From Salticus scenicus (lineage: Eukaryota; Arthropoda; Arachnida; Araneae; Salticidae): a stretch of 64,000 nt of DNA. The notes under the pieces are model-generated. The model was not told the DNA's origin and did no database searches. It saw only the letters and a program-made list of their open reading frames with translations. How positions within the stretch are numbered: the first letter of the stretch is position 1; each line of letters begins with the position of its first letter. The stretch spans positions 114,262,259 to 114,326,258 of the forward strand of contig OZ005653.1 in NCBI GenBank assembly GCA_963930645.1. The letters are read 5' to 3'. Positions 24,616 to 36,606 of the stretch are shown here, piece after piece. Position numbers and translations under genes: made by a program.

Positions 24616-25639
24616 CCAGGATCATAGACAAATTTTACTTTGCTGCAGATAGATATATAAATTCCTACTAAGACTTTAATTATAAAACTTTGATTACTAC
24701 AAATGTTCACATAAATTATGGCATTGAAACATAATTTATGCGAAAATATTAATTAAAAGAGTTTTTTAAGATAAGTGCATTACTTTATAGTAGAATTTAT
24801 TTTTGGAAATAAAAATTAAACTTAAAAAAAAAAAAAAAAAAAAAAAAAAAGTGTTAAAAATGAGAAAATATACCATAATCCATGACTTGAGTACTAATTA
24901 CCTGTCTTATATCTTGAGTATTGTATTACTTATCTTGAATACTATATAAGCACATTTTGAGTTTGTGTATCTAATCATAAATATTATACGATTTATGTCT
25001 ATACCGGTTGTTATTTAATTACATTAAAATATATATATATATATATATACTCGTCTGATGTGTTGATTGTCTGTGAGTATTAAGAATTGCATTGTGAATT
25101 GAATTAAGTTCATTCAGTGATTTTTCGTTTGTGTTTTGATTAACAAAATAAATTTGAAGTTTTTCAATGCAGTCTATTGCGGCTTTATGAGTGAACAATG
25201 TGTAATTTCTTTGACAGCCGCGTCATATGTTATTCTATGAGGAAATTTGTTTCTATAATTATTCATCATCAAACACATTTTTTTTAAATTACTTTTTCAC
25301 ATTCAGAAAAATCACAATCGTTAAATTAGTACTCATTTTACAAAAATTGATTTTTTTAAATTTTTTGTATTTCATTTTGTGGTTAAAAAATGAGAAGAAT
25401 GCAGTTTGTGAAAATTTGAATTTTTGAACTCTTAATATATAAAAATTTTGAAAAATCATTTTTTTTTAAAAATGAGTGTTAATTTAATGGTTGGGAATTT
25501 TCTCTTCTGTCATGTTTTTTTAACAGTGTTATTTAATTTCAGTAGTAAGAATGACTGTTTCATTGGATTGTTTAGAGAATATTCATTGACTATTAATTTT
25601 TGTGGCTCCAAAAATGGTTTTATTCAACCGTTTCCTAAA
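24616..25639. other. AT-rich intergenic DNA
   Basis: No gene supported. Poly-A of about 28 at 24823-24850 and (TA)n at about 25030-25049. Frames at 25227-25427 and 25448-25690 are Phe/Asn/Leu-rich and resemble nothing; the second runs into the next array. Confidence 0.5.
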
Positions 25640-26660
25640 TATTCATTAAATAACATGCATTTGTTAATTATAACCTGTTCGCGTCTTTAAGAATTACTTT
25701 CTACATGCAAAAATGCCGACAGTTTTTGTAACGACATCATTATAGGCTCAATATTCATTAGATAAAGTGCATTTGTAGATTAGAACCTGCTCGCGTTTTT
25801 AAAAATTCTTTTTTATATGCAGAATTGATGATAAGTCTTAAAACAGTATCATTACGGCTTTATCTGCAAACTGAATATTCATTAAATAAAGTGCATTCAT
25901 TGACTAGAACCTGCTAATGTAATTTCTATATGCAAAAATGTCAGCAGTTTTCATGACAATATCATTATGGGCTCTATCCTGCTGACCCATTAAATGAATT
26001 GCATTCATCAGCTAGAACCTTCTTATTAAGAATTATTTTTTACTTGCAGAAATGTCAACAACTTTCATAATATCATTACAGGCTCTGCCTTCAGGCTGAT
26101 TATTCATTAAATAAAGTGCATTCATTGACTAGAACCTGTTCATGTCTTTAAGAATTACTTTTCACATGCAGAAATGTTGATAATTTTCATAACAATATCA
26201 TTACGGACTGAATATTGATTAAAGTGCATTCGTCGACTAGAACTTGCTCCTGTCTTTCAGAATTTTTACACACAAAAAAGGCCGACAGGTTTTGAAACAT
26301 CATCATTATGGGCTGAATATTCCTTAAATAAAGTGTATTCGTTGATTAGAACCTGCTCGTGTCTTTAAGAATTCTTTTTTACATGCAGAATTTTCAACAA
26401 ATTTCATAACTGTCATTACAGGCTTTATCTACTAGCTGAATATTCAATAAATAAAGTGCATTCATCAACTAGAACCTGCTTATGTCTTTAAGTATTACTT
26501 TCTACACGCAAAAATGTCGAGAACTTTCATAATAATATCATTATAGCCTGAATAGTCAGTAAATAAAATGCATTCATGCATTAGAATGTGCTTATTTAAG
26601 AATTACTTTCTACTTGCGAAAATGCTAACTTTCATAGCATTATCATTACTATCTCTATCA
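25640..26660. repeat. Nine-unit tandem array, about 114 bp
   Basis: The anchor ATTCATTAAATAAAGTGCATT followed by GACTAGAACCTGCTCGTG-type text recurs near 25640, 25751, 25878, 25987, 26101, 26213, 26308, 26439 and 26550. Each unit continues with TCTTTAAGAATTACTTT, CATGCAAAAATGTC-ACA and TTTCATAACA-TATCATTA-GG. Spacing varies from 95 to 131 bp through small indels and units differ by perhaps 15-25%. The array stops exactly at the next MITE. Non-coding. Confidence 0.85.
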
Positions 26661-26661
26661 T

Positions 26662-27120
26662 CCCAGTGGCAGAAACACGGCGCCATAGTCGCAGAGACAG
26701 AAAAACGGCTTACGGACAGTTTTTATCTGCACTGATAAAAAAAAATTGTCTGCAACTTTCGAATAACAGTTCAGTTTAAAAAAATGTTCTGTATCAAAAC
26801 TAAAACTAATACTTTTATTATTTATAATTATTTATATTGTGTTGTGTCAAACATTGCTATAAAATATTTAATTTAATGAGTTCATTAAATGAATACACAC
26901 AATTTTTTATACTATATTGTTTTGCAGTAAAATTGTATTCGTGTACTGTTGCATGAGATCACCACTGATGTTAAGTCCCCCCCCCCTCCCCACCCTAAAT
27001 CTGCTTTCAGGCTTTTTGAGTGTAAGCCATTTTCACCCCTGATTACACGCAAACTTTGCAGGCAGATTATGAAATTTTAAAAGCCTGTCGCAGACAGCTA
27101 CAAAACTTTCTGCCACTGGG
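26662..27120. mobile_element. MITE with CCCAGTGGCAGAAA ends, copy 2
   Basis: Starts CCCAGTGGCAGAAAC and ends TTTCTGCCACTGGG, like 21736-22067, and shares GAAAAACGGCTTAC, the TTTTTATCTGCACT block and GCAGACAGCTACAAAAC. The 8-bp flanks TCTATCAT and TTTATCAT agree at 7 of 8 positions, which would fit hAT. It has an AT-rich middle not present in copy 1. It lies at the end of the 114-bp array. Confidence 0.8.
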
Positions 27121-27215
27121 TTTATCATTAGCTTCTTATGAAATCTTTTCTATGATGATAGGTCATATATAATGTCAAAACCTTTGTGTTTTTGCTCATT
27201 AAGAATATATAATTC

Positions 27216-27525
27216 TCATAAATATCTCCAAAATAAAGTCACAAAAAGACCAAAAAGGTTAGTTCATAACTAGATGTTATAACAAACCTATATATCAATT
27301 TGCAATGTTCTGCGCCCAACAATTTTAAATTTATGCGAGATACACATACATGTGTAGATACAGACATTATGAAAAATCATGTAATGTCGTAGATATCTCT
27401 AAAACGAGAGCTTGTATTAACGCCGAAGTTGCAGATGTACAAATAGACATCATGACAGTCAAAATATAAATTTGCAACATTCTATGATCATTCATTTTTG
27501 AGCTATGCAAGATACAAAACCGATT
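27216..27525. repeat. Two diverged units, about 180 bp apart
   Basis: Two segments share ATATCTC-AAA-(A/C)GA/TA, a TGCA/ATGTA-based block, ATAAATTTGCAA(C/T)(A/G)TTCT and TATGC(G/A)AGATAC. They look like an old tandem duplication lying just left of the foldback element. Low similarity; boundaries approximate. Confidence 0.4.
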
Positions 27526-27585
27526 TCGCAAATTGGGATTACAATATACGGAAGTCAAAGCAGAAATCATCCTACCTTTCCTATG

Positions 27586-28768
27586 TTTTAATTTTTTTGA
27601 ACAAGTGATCAGTAACCCTTAAAAAGGAATGATATCAATACAAAAAACCCTTAACGGGTTAAAAGCTTGTGACGCAGCTACTTTATGGCAATAAGAAACT
27701 GAAATATAGGTCTTAAAAATAATGATATCAAATTTTAAGTGATGCTTTAGTGTTAATTAAAATATACATAGATTTTCTTATTTTGTCATTTACTTTCTTG
27801 TAATATTATTCATAGTTACAGTGCGAACAATATTTTCAACATAGATAGATTTATAAAATTTACTCACTGATGCTTTTTTATCCGCATCTCAAATTCAAAA
27901 TAAGGGTTTTAAAAGGAATGATATCAAAATTACAGCGACGCCTCGGTGTTACTTTACAAGATTTGTTTTTAAATTCCACTACAATTATTTTTGTTTTGTT
28001 CTATGAAGTATATTTACACTTTGAAACTATGCTTTAAATTTTCAAATACGATATCAAATAATCACTTTTACTGAGTTTACATTATAAATTGAAATTGTTT
28101 ATTTCGAAAATTGATTTGTCTTTTGCGTCACGCTATCCAAAACTGCAAATAAAATTTGAGCAATTTTTTTCTTTGCATCACACTATCCTTTAGCCGACAT
28201 TTTCACTTAATTTGGATGCTATGAAATAAAGTAGCATTTACATAAATTTTATTTACAGTTTAGGATAGCGTGACGCAAAAGACAAATCAATTTTCGAAAT
28301 AAACAATTTCAATTTATAATGTAAACTCAGTCAAAGTGTTTATTTGATATCGTATTTGAAAATTTAAAGCATAGTTTCAAAGTGTAAATATACTTCATAG
28401 GACAAAACAAAAATAATTGTAGTGGAATTTAAAAACAAATCTTGAAAAGTAACACCGAGGCGTCGCTGTAATTTTGATATCATTCCTTTTAAAACCATTA
28501 TTTTGAATTTGAGATGCGGATAAAAAAGCATCAGTGAGTAAATTTTATAAATCTATCTATGTTGAAAATATTGTTCGCACTGTAACTATGAAGAATATTA
28601 CAAGAGAGTAAATGACAAAATAAGAAAATCTATGTATATTTTAATTAACACTAAAGCATCACTTAAAATTTGATATCATTATTTTTAAGACCTATATTTC
28701 AGTTTCTTATTGCCATAAAGTAGCTGCGTCACAAGCTTTTAACCCGTTAAGGGTTTTTTGTATTGATA
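27586..28768. mobile_element. Foldback element, copy 1
   Basis: Arms 27633-28157 and 28244-28768 are each 525 bp and nearly identical in inverted orientation, around an 86-bp spacer. The outer arm ends read TATCAATACAAAAAACCC, followed by the small palindrome TTAACGGGTTAA or close to it. Within each arm the phrase AATGATATCAAA... leading to a GTGACGC-like motif recurs. A 47-bp extension (27586-27632) exists only on the left. A second copy lies at 53658-54833. No frame long enough for a transposase; the element is non-autonomous and would form a large hairpin when single-stranded. Confidence 0.85.
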
Positions 28769-28879
28769 ATATTTACAAACATATTCGCGGTATCCGGACG
28801 GGGGGGGGGGAGTTCAGTTTTACCTGATATTTATTTATATACGTATGAAAAAAGTATAATTTAAAATAAAAATATAAAA

Positions 28880-29095
28880 TATTTTAGATATATTGACAAT
28901 TTGTTGCTTTATAAACTTAATGGAATAGGTGGAACAGTAAATTTAACTTCCATCCATACACTTTAAAAATAAAGATTTCTTCTTGCAATCCTTTTAATGT
29001 TGACTATTTAGATATGAATTTAGAAATCAGTAATAATGAAATGATTTATAGAATTTTTGATAAAAGAAATAATTTTAATTTTGATATACAATAAA
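28880..29095 (+). pseudogene. Penelope-like RT fragment
   Basis: The plus strand reads RYIDNLLLYKLNG (D to N change in the catalytic YIDD), then after a stop and frame change NVDYLDMNLEISNN and IFDKRNNFNFDI. The spacing and the FLDL-to-DKR-FNF order match the RT at 11929-12640. No further domains are legible on either side. It sits 110 bp after the foldback element. Confidence 0.55.
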
Positions 29096-29645
29096 AGTTT
29101 TACATGTTTATAAAATCTATATTATTCTGTTATTAGATTTTTATTATTTTTTTATGGAATTAGACGCGTACATAAACTAAAATTTGAAACTCCCTATAAA
29201 GTAAAGAATATGTTGCGTACTTACACATATTAGCAAGTTGTTGAAAAAAAATGCAGTACAGTTTATTATTTTTTGGCTCAAAGGTTTTATAAAAATATGA
29301 AGTATCGAAAGGAAAGCAATTGAGTTTTCGAAGTCAATGGAGTTTGCGTTTAAGTATGGTGACTTGTGTTTACGATAAAATTTCAGTGTATTTTGTTATT
29401 TTTGTTTCAGTCTTGGCATGTCACGGAAAGTGTTGCCGGCTTAAAACAAATTTAACCCCACAGGCAAGTCACAAGTCTTGCCGCCGCCTGCGTCCTTTCT
29501 TGAATTACTGTTTCATATATTTCCTTTACTTAGTTTCAACATGCGTTTTATGTCTTTATAAGTTTGTTGAAAAGTGTGATTATAGTTTCGTTTGTTCTGC
29601 ATCTTGTTAACCGTTCAACTTTATTTCCTATCGTTATGATTATTT

Positions 29646-29705
<60 letters not shown>

Positions 29706-29918
29706 GCTGGTAAAATGTAACTCTATGGGGAAATTCAATAATGAGATGTTAGCAAGTTTTTCTCATATATGGTAATATTTGTATTATTTGAGAATCATTA
29801 AACGTAATTGAGATATATTCCTTGGTACATAGCTGTCTGCATGTACGATTTTTTAGCACAACTTTCACGACATGGAAAATTTAGTTCGGACGAGACCGAG
29901 CAGAATTGTTGTAAACTA
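29096..29918. other. Intergenic DNA with a (TA)n tract
   Basis: A 96-codon frame at 29320-29610 is Cys/Phe/Leu-rich and resembles no family; it is not called. (TA)n of about 56 bp at 29649-29704. Confidence 0.5.
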
Positions 29919-30131
29919 CAGTCGGCAACAAAAGTGTCCGAACATTAGCAAAAATTCCTATGTAATAAAAGTACACTTCCTACGGTTTTTTTAAGTAAAT
30001 CCTTATCGAACCCTGTTCTTACACTGACTAAGAACAGGATTTGACAAGGATTTATTAAACAAAACCGTATGAAGTGTACTTTTTATTTATAGGAATTTTT
30101 GCTAGTGTTCGGACACTTTTGTTACCGACTG
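29919..30131. mobile_element. Tc1/mariner-type palindromic MITE
   Basis: CAGTCGGCAACAAAAGTGTC at the left and its complement (one change) at the right are flanked by TA on both sides (29917-29918, 30132-30133), the duplication of Tc1/mariner elements. The inverted repeat runs through nearly the whole 213 bp (CGAACA-TAGCAAAAATTCC, AAGTACACTTC, ACGGTTTT, AAATCCTT), leaving only a short loop near 30025. Non-coding. Confidence 0.88.
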
Positions 30132-30133
30132 TA

Positions 30134-30839
30134 TGTAGATAACTAAAAACAGCAGCAGACACTATCCCAAAAATCTCAGAAGAAGCCTTTAAAGTTTATG
30201 TATAAGCTTGAGTATGAGTTACTTCGCCAAAACTTCTACGAAGTACCTACTCCACTGAAGACATCAATTACATACTTGGCATTGTGCGTAGGATCTGTCT
30301 GGAGGATCTCAGATCGATACTCCCTAAATTATTTTTTATTTATTTCCTTTCCTTTTTTGGTTATTTATTTATTTAAAATTTTATTTTTTCTTTTCTTTTC
30401 TTTATTTATTTATGCTATATTTTTCTATTGAAACAAAGCAAAAATTTAGTTTTTTAAGTTATAAAAAATTTACAATATCATACATAAAAAAAATTTAACT
30501 GTAATATACACATAGTTCATTAATATATATATATATATATATATATACATATTATTTATTAATTTTAAAATTTGAGATATAATTAATTAATAAATTAAAT
30601 TCTACAACCAACCAGGTTTAAAATTGTTTCTCTGCAGCTTTAATAACAATAAATAAATAAATAAAAGAAAGAAACATTAAAGGAAAAATTTAGAAATAAA
30701 GAAAAAAGATACAGAGAAACTAAAATATGTAAAATATATAAAAGAGTGAGAAAATACTTAAAAATCTTAATCAATATTTCCTGAACGTAATGGAAAAAAA
30801 GGAAATTTGTAAAAATTGGAAAAGTACTTATAAACACTT
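30134..30839. other. AT-rich intergenic DNA
   Basis: T-rich stretch 30325-30430 gives Phe-rich frames. (TA)n at about 30522-30546. No gene. Confidence 0.55.
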
Positions 30840-32414
30840 ATGCATGAAGAAAAATAACGAGATTTTCGTAATGATTGTAAACATTTCAAAATAATCCCAA
30901 AATTCCTCAAAGTAAACAATAAACTGTTAAAGAAAAAAAAATACTTTAATTTTGAAAATTTAATTTTAAATGAAACCATAAGAAAAAAGAATTCTGATTA
31001 TTATAAACTTAAAGAAAAAGTAAATCAACTAGAAAAGCAAATTAAACAATATCGCACAAAAAGGGAATTTTTGGAGATTAAAATCATGGTTTGAACTTTG
31101 AATACCAGTACATTAACCTTTCAGACATAAAACTTAATTCACACGAAGAGGCCATACTAAAGATAGGATGAAAATTCATTTTAGAACCCCCCCCCCTATT
31201 AATATAAACGATAGTATAGCTGAAACTACTCAAGAACTACACAAAAATAAACTAAGAATTATTGCACAAGAATAATTAACCAAATAAGATTAAAATACAG
31301 ACATAGCTGACAAAGGAACTAAAACTATTAAAAGAAAATAAAACCATAGCTTGTGTTCTAACTGATGAGACAGGAAAATTTGCTATTTTTAAAAGAAATG
31401 ATTACATAATGAAAATGGAGAATACAATAGATGAAATCGGTACAGAAAAAGTTAAAATTGATCCAATCAATAAACTGGTTGAAAAAACTAAAAAAAAATA
31501 ATTGATGAAGGTACTTGGTTAAACAACAAACCCCCATAAATCAAAAATCACTCTCCAAATATTCCGCGTATGTTCTGCAGATATAAAGACCCTCCCCCCC
31601 CCCCCTAAAGTTCAGACCCATAGTAAATAAAAGAGAAATGCCTACATATCCAATTGAAATATACATGAAAGAAATTTATACTATAATCCATCCCCCCTCA
31701 AATACCAGTTTAATCTCCAATGAAGACTTCATTCACAAGTTAAAAAATACCAAAATTAACCAAGACTAGCTTATCGCCAGTTTCAATGTAATAAATATTT
31801 TCCCTTTAATGGACATAAAAGAAATTAGCAAAATTATAAATGAAATGACCATTGAACATTTTAGTCAAAATAAAATCAGTACAACTTTAATTGCCGAAAG
31901 TAATCTAATCCTTACAGAAAATTATTTCAGGTTTAATAATCAAATTTATAAACAGATAAAGGGGTCCCTATGGGGTTGCCTATATCAAGTATAATCGCCG
32001 AATTAAAACTTAGAGTAATAGAGCAAACAATTTTTACATCTTTTAAAAGCGAAATAAATATTTGGTTCCGATATGTTGACGATGTTTTTTTCGTAGTAAA
32101 TAAAAAATCTAAAACACAAGATATAGTTGATAGATTAAAGAAAATAGATCGAAATATGCAGTCTACGCACCAAATTGAAAATAACAACCAGATAAATTAT
32201 CGAGACATAACAACAATAAGAAATGAACACAATGATGAAATAGAAACTACCGTTTACCGCAAACCAAGCAACAGCGATGAAATAATTTGTAATAAATTTA
32301 AAACACCATGCAAATATAAAATAAACACAATCCAAGCATGTATTAATCACCCCATTTTAATTTGTTCAAATGAGAAATTAATCAAAGAAAAACTGGGAAA
32401 AATAGCGGAAATCA

Positions 32415-32447
<33 letters not shown>

Positions 32448-32975
32448 GGTTACCAAAGAAACTTGATTTACCGATTATACAAGAAGCGTATTAAAAATAT
32501 AAACTATATTGAAAACGCTCAAAAAACGAAACCAAAATTTACCACCGCGATTTCATATGAAAATGGCACTGCCATAAAAAAAAAAAGAAGCATCTAAAAT
32601 AAATATAAATATCTCAATTAAAACGAATCCAAATATATGTCAGAGAATCAGAAGTGATAAAGATCAAATTAACCAAATGGAAACCGCTGAAATTCACCAA
32701 ATAACGTATGAAACCGATGACAATAGTAAAGGCATGACGAAAAAAAAAAAAAAAAAAAAAGAATTAAAGAACATAAATCCTACATCAAATTCAATAGAAC
32801 AACCATCGCGTTAAAAAAAATATTTCAAAATAACAGCATAAAAATTTACTTTGATATCGTTGAAAAATTGGCAAACTACAATAACTACTAGTGAATCGCG
32901 AAGCCGTAGAAATTGTTACCAATCCACGCAGTTGCAATCATTATGTATTAGCAGACATCGGAAGGTGGCTATAAC
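30840..32975 (+). pseudogene. Decayed Penelope-like element (RT and GIY-YIG traces)
   Basis: Pieces in order: an N-terminal part with ENKTIACVLTDETGKFAIF and RNDYIMKM (about 31340-31420), matching the ILP-DKG-Y region of Penelope RTs; the catalytic start near 31790 (NIFPLMDIKEISKII); a frameshift near 31970 into MGLPISSIIAELKLRVIEQ; WFRYVDDVFFVV (catalytic YVDD, about 32063-32098); TTVYRKPSNSDE; and a helical stretch to a poly-Lys run coded by poly-A (32417-32445). Downstream, RIKEHKSYIKF, a stop, then NREAVEIVTNPRSCN (about 32892-32936) resembles the end of a Penelope GIY-YIG endonuclease. Stops, frameshifts and homopolymer expansions disable it. Gene boundaries are approximate. Confidence 0.8.
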
Positions 32976-35037
32976 TATGTGGAAGGGGAAGAGTGTGACT
33001 TCAGTGGCAGAGCTAAGCAAGCCAGCACACACATGAAAGTTGTAGCATTTAGGATGGTGCGGGCCCACGCCGTAAAATATTCATGCTGCAAATTTCCAAG
33101 TAAGGCTTTCTTAATATATTTGTTGAGTGAGAAAACAGTTAGCATGTGTACTATTTACATTAAGTTTGAGCCTTCTGTTTTGGTTTAAAATATTTATATT
33201 ACATAATCGCTTTTAATTTTTAAATATTAGATTGAAGCTTCAAATTTTATTTCCTACACAGAAATATCGAAAATCAAGCAAATGCCGAAGGAAAAAATCT
33301 GCTGAATCATATTAAAAAAAAAAAAAAAAAACTTTCATCGCTTGTGTAAACGGCCGGATATTTAATAACTCTTTCATCTGTGCTTTAGAAAACCTTTCCT
33401 TTAAAGTTAGCGCCAATTTGTTTTTGTAATTTGTAGTGAAAAAATTGCATCTGAATCCTTTACCATATTTTTATAAAAAAAGTATTTTACTTACACTATA
33501 AAAATTATTTTATTTACAATTTTACTGTATTAAACCTATAATAAATTTTGATTATCGATACATTAGGTTATGGAATTATGGAATTAAATTCCTGTGCTGT
33601 TTATCTTAGCGATATTTTAACAGATATTTTAGAATGTATACCAGAAAATATAATTTTAATTGATCTTATAGGAATATATATATATATATATATTTTTTTT
33701 TATTCAACAGAAAAATATATTTATAAATAGTAGTATTAACAACCTATAATCTTTAACATATTATGTATTTTTAAATACATCTAAAGGAAGGACACAATGT
33801 TAATGCAAAATTATGGATAGAAATATTTAATATTTCTTTCTGTAAAAGGAAAAAAAAATCTTTAGAAACATTGAATATAACTCTTAAAAAAAAAAAAAAA
33901 AAAAGTAACAAATACTACGTTAATGATATATCATATATTTTGTTATTCCTGAAAATATGCCTCAAAATTGTCTAAATCTCTAAATACCGTTTAGTTTATA
34001 CATTTATAAGAAAGGATTATTTACAGGGTTTTATTTTTCTGAAATATCACAATAATCAAGATGTATGGTAAAACATTTTGCCGTTTTTATTTAAGAAGAA
34101 GTTTTTTTATTGCTCATTAGTCATTTTCTGCATATCTAGTGATAGTGTGGTAAAATGTAAGAATTTTGCGACAAAAAATTTAAGCGTTTGGATAACTCAA
34201 AAAAAAACATAATCCATGTATTGTACTAAGTTTTTTGAGATTTATAGCTGATTATGGGGACAGAAAGATTTGTGTTTACTTTCTTTCCTTTCTTTCTAGG
34301 TTTATTTCTAGACTTACTTAAAAGAAATTTCCATTGATTTAGACTAAAAAAATTGTCGTACATAACCGAAAAAAAAATGTGACACACCGTTTTTCTATGT
34401 TTAGTAATCTAATATAGTTATGATTGATAATCTAGGATATTTCAAAAATATCTGTATCCTATATCAAGATTTTTCTTATAATTTGTGTTTTTAGAAGAAA
34501 ATCGAAGAATATTTTTTGTTTAAAATGTAAATATACCGTATTTATTAAGGACAAGAAAATCCATTCTAATATCTAAATTTTATGTCTTTTAATTAATAAG
34601 ATTATTTTGTGCAAAAGAAAGAAGTAATTAAATGGGTTACTTTTAATTGTATTCCGCTGTTGCAAAATATTGCAACAAAAAATTACTTTGTATTAGACTT
34701 TTTTTTTTTTTTTTAAGATAAATTACAAATAAGTGTATTTCCAAAATCAAAAAGCTCAACAAAACTATTAGAGTGATTTTCCTACCGGATAAAGCGTACT
34801 AAAACTTTGAAAACTTTTCGGGAACCATTTTTAAGCTTGAAGTCATGGTAATACAATCCTCAGGTACGATAACGGCGTAGTGTAAAATCCGGTCCCAAAA
34901 CGAACTATTCGGGACTCATATATCAGAGCTGCTGCCATCTGTTATCGCAACTAGAAAGTCTTATTTATTTATTTGATTCAGGCATGCGCACGCACGTACA
35001 TGAATGTAAATATTTCGATTTTCGTTTTCATAATTTA
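32976..35037. other. Intergenic DNA, no gene seen
   Basis: AT-rich. Segment 32990-33085 is less AT-rich and could be the 3' tail of the Penelope-like element. Poly-A runs near 33313 and 33885, (TA)n at 33674-33691. Confidence 0.5.
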
Positions 35038-35263
35038 AAATAGCAATATTGCGGCCAGGTGGTTCGGTCGGTAGGGTGCTGCCCTCCGAATCTACTGGTC
35101 CCAGGTTCGAATCCTGGTGCGGGCATGGATGTTTGTGATGTCTTATGTCTTCGAAATATTGTACACTTGTTTCTGTGAATCTCTGTAATATGGATCAATC
35201 GAGACGAAAGTCATTGTAACTATAGGTCTCAATATATGTCAAATAAAATAAATAGCAATATTG
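35038..35263 (+). mobile_element. tRNA-derived SINE with 14-bp target duplication
   Basis: The body (35052-35249) lies between two perfect copies of AAATAGCAATATTG (35038-35051 and 35250-35263). It starts with a tRNA-like head: A-box-like TGGTTCGGTCGGTAGGG and B box GGTTCGAATCC, the latter in a CCCAGG/CCTGG T stem. A tRNA-unrelated body follows (ATGGATGTTTGTGATGTC onwards), ending in an A-rich tail, AAATAAAAT. These are the hallmarks of RNA polymerase III transcription and LINE-driven retroposition. The exact duplication suggests a recent insertion. The parent tRNA is not clear. Confidence 0.9.
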
Positions 35264-35624
35264 AATATTCTTTTATTTTCTTTGAACTCATGTCGTTATG
35301 AGGAGAAGAAATTTTGTTGGAATTATTTACCTTCTCCTATTAATTATTCTGCTTATTATATTTGTTAAATAAGATTAAAATATTAATATCTGTGCTTTCA
35401 ATACACAATACAAATTAAAATACCTTCTTTTCACGTAAAATTAATTTAACAAAAATTATAGTTTATAAGTAACAAAAATTTTTATGCTATATTATTCAAG
35501 AGGATTTTATTATAATTTTATCTAACAAAAACATCAGTTATAAAAGAAATAAAGTTTTTTTTTTTTTTTTTTGTTTTTTTTTTTTTTTTTTTAATGTATT
35601 TATCTGTTATGTAAATGTGAAAAT
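35264..35624. other. AT-rich spacer
   Basis: No gene. Contains two poly-T blocks separated by a G (35553-35592). Confidence 0.55.
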
Positions 35625-35871
35625 ATTTTGTTAAAAATTACAGTTATCACAAAAAGATATCGGTTAGGAATAGAATACAGTAAAACCTCTCTAAAAAAAA
35701 CTACAAACTGTAGCTTTAAATTTTGGACGGTTACATAGGTGCTCATTAAATAGAGGTTCAAAAAATCATAAATACAAAAAACCAATTGTAAAAGACTTCA
35801 GCTCTGTAAATAATGTGTCTATATAGCTTTCTGATAATCATTAATATTATTTTAATCTTGAAAGCTTTTAT

Positions 35872-35913
<42 letters not shown>

Positions 35914-36094
35914 TTTATATGTCAAACATAACAAAATTGCTTAGCTTTGTATTATTTCTCTCCTAAGTTATTTATAATGTAAGGTTTTTTGGATTCCTTT
36001 TTGAAGTACTTAAATGGGATTCCACTTAAATGTGAAAATATTTCAATAAAAGTTATATGTAGGCATGTTATTCGGGTTACTACCAATTGTGTAT

Positions 36095-36606
36095 AGTAGA
36101 GAATTCTTTTTAAGAAGATTGTGATTATAGTCTGTGTGCCCAAATTTTGCAAAATGTGATAATGTCTAAATGCCTTATTTGTTTGAGATGAAAATTTATA
36201 CACATAGTATGAGTCACATATATTATGTTATTTAAATTTTTAAGCTTTATTGTAAAATGTTGCTTGTTGAAAGTTGTAGAAAAATTGGTTTCTATACCCA
36301 GACAGACAAAATAATTCAAATACATTATGGACTGAAACAGGTATTTCTCTTGATCATATTTCAACACTTTTTTAATTTCCAAACGCTATAGTGAGAAATG
36401 CATTGTAATCATGTAAAAAATAACGAGTTTGAGATTTTGGTGTGATCTACACTTTTTGAGGTCTCCTGAATTCATATTTTTTTATGATGTATGTGAGTGA
36501 ACACGATAGCGTGTAAAGGCTTTGTTTGAATGAGCTGAAAATTGGTACATATGTTATAGGTTCCCATAGCATAAACCCTATTGATTTTGGTGAATTTAGC
36601 ACTTAT

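Noticed and set aside
25640..26660. CRISPR-like spacing of repeats
   Set aside because: Units are diverged along their whole length without unique spacers; this is a tandem array in animal DNA.
29320..29610. 96-codon Cys-rich open frame
   Set aside because: No recognisable domain, composition like the surroundings, no sign of splice or promoter signals.
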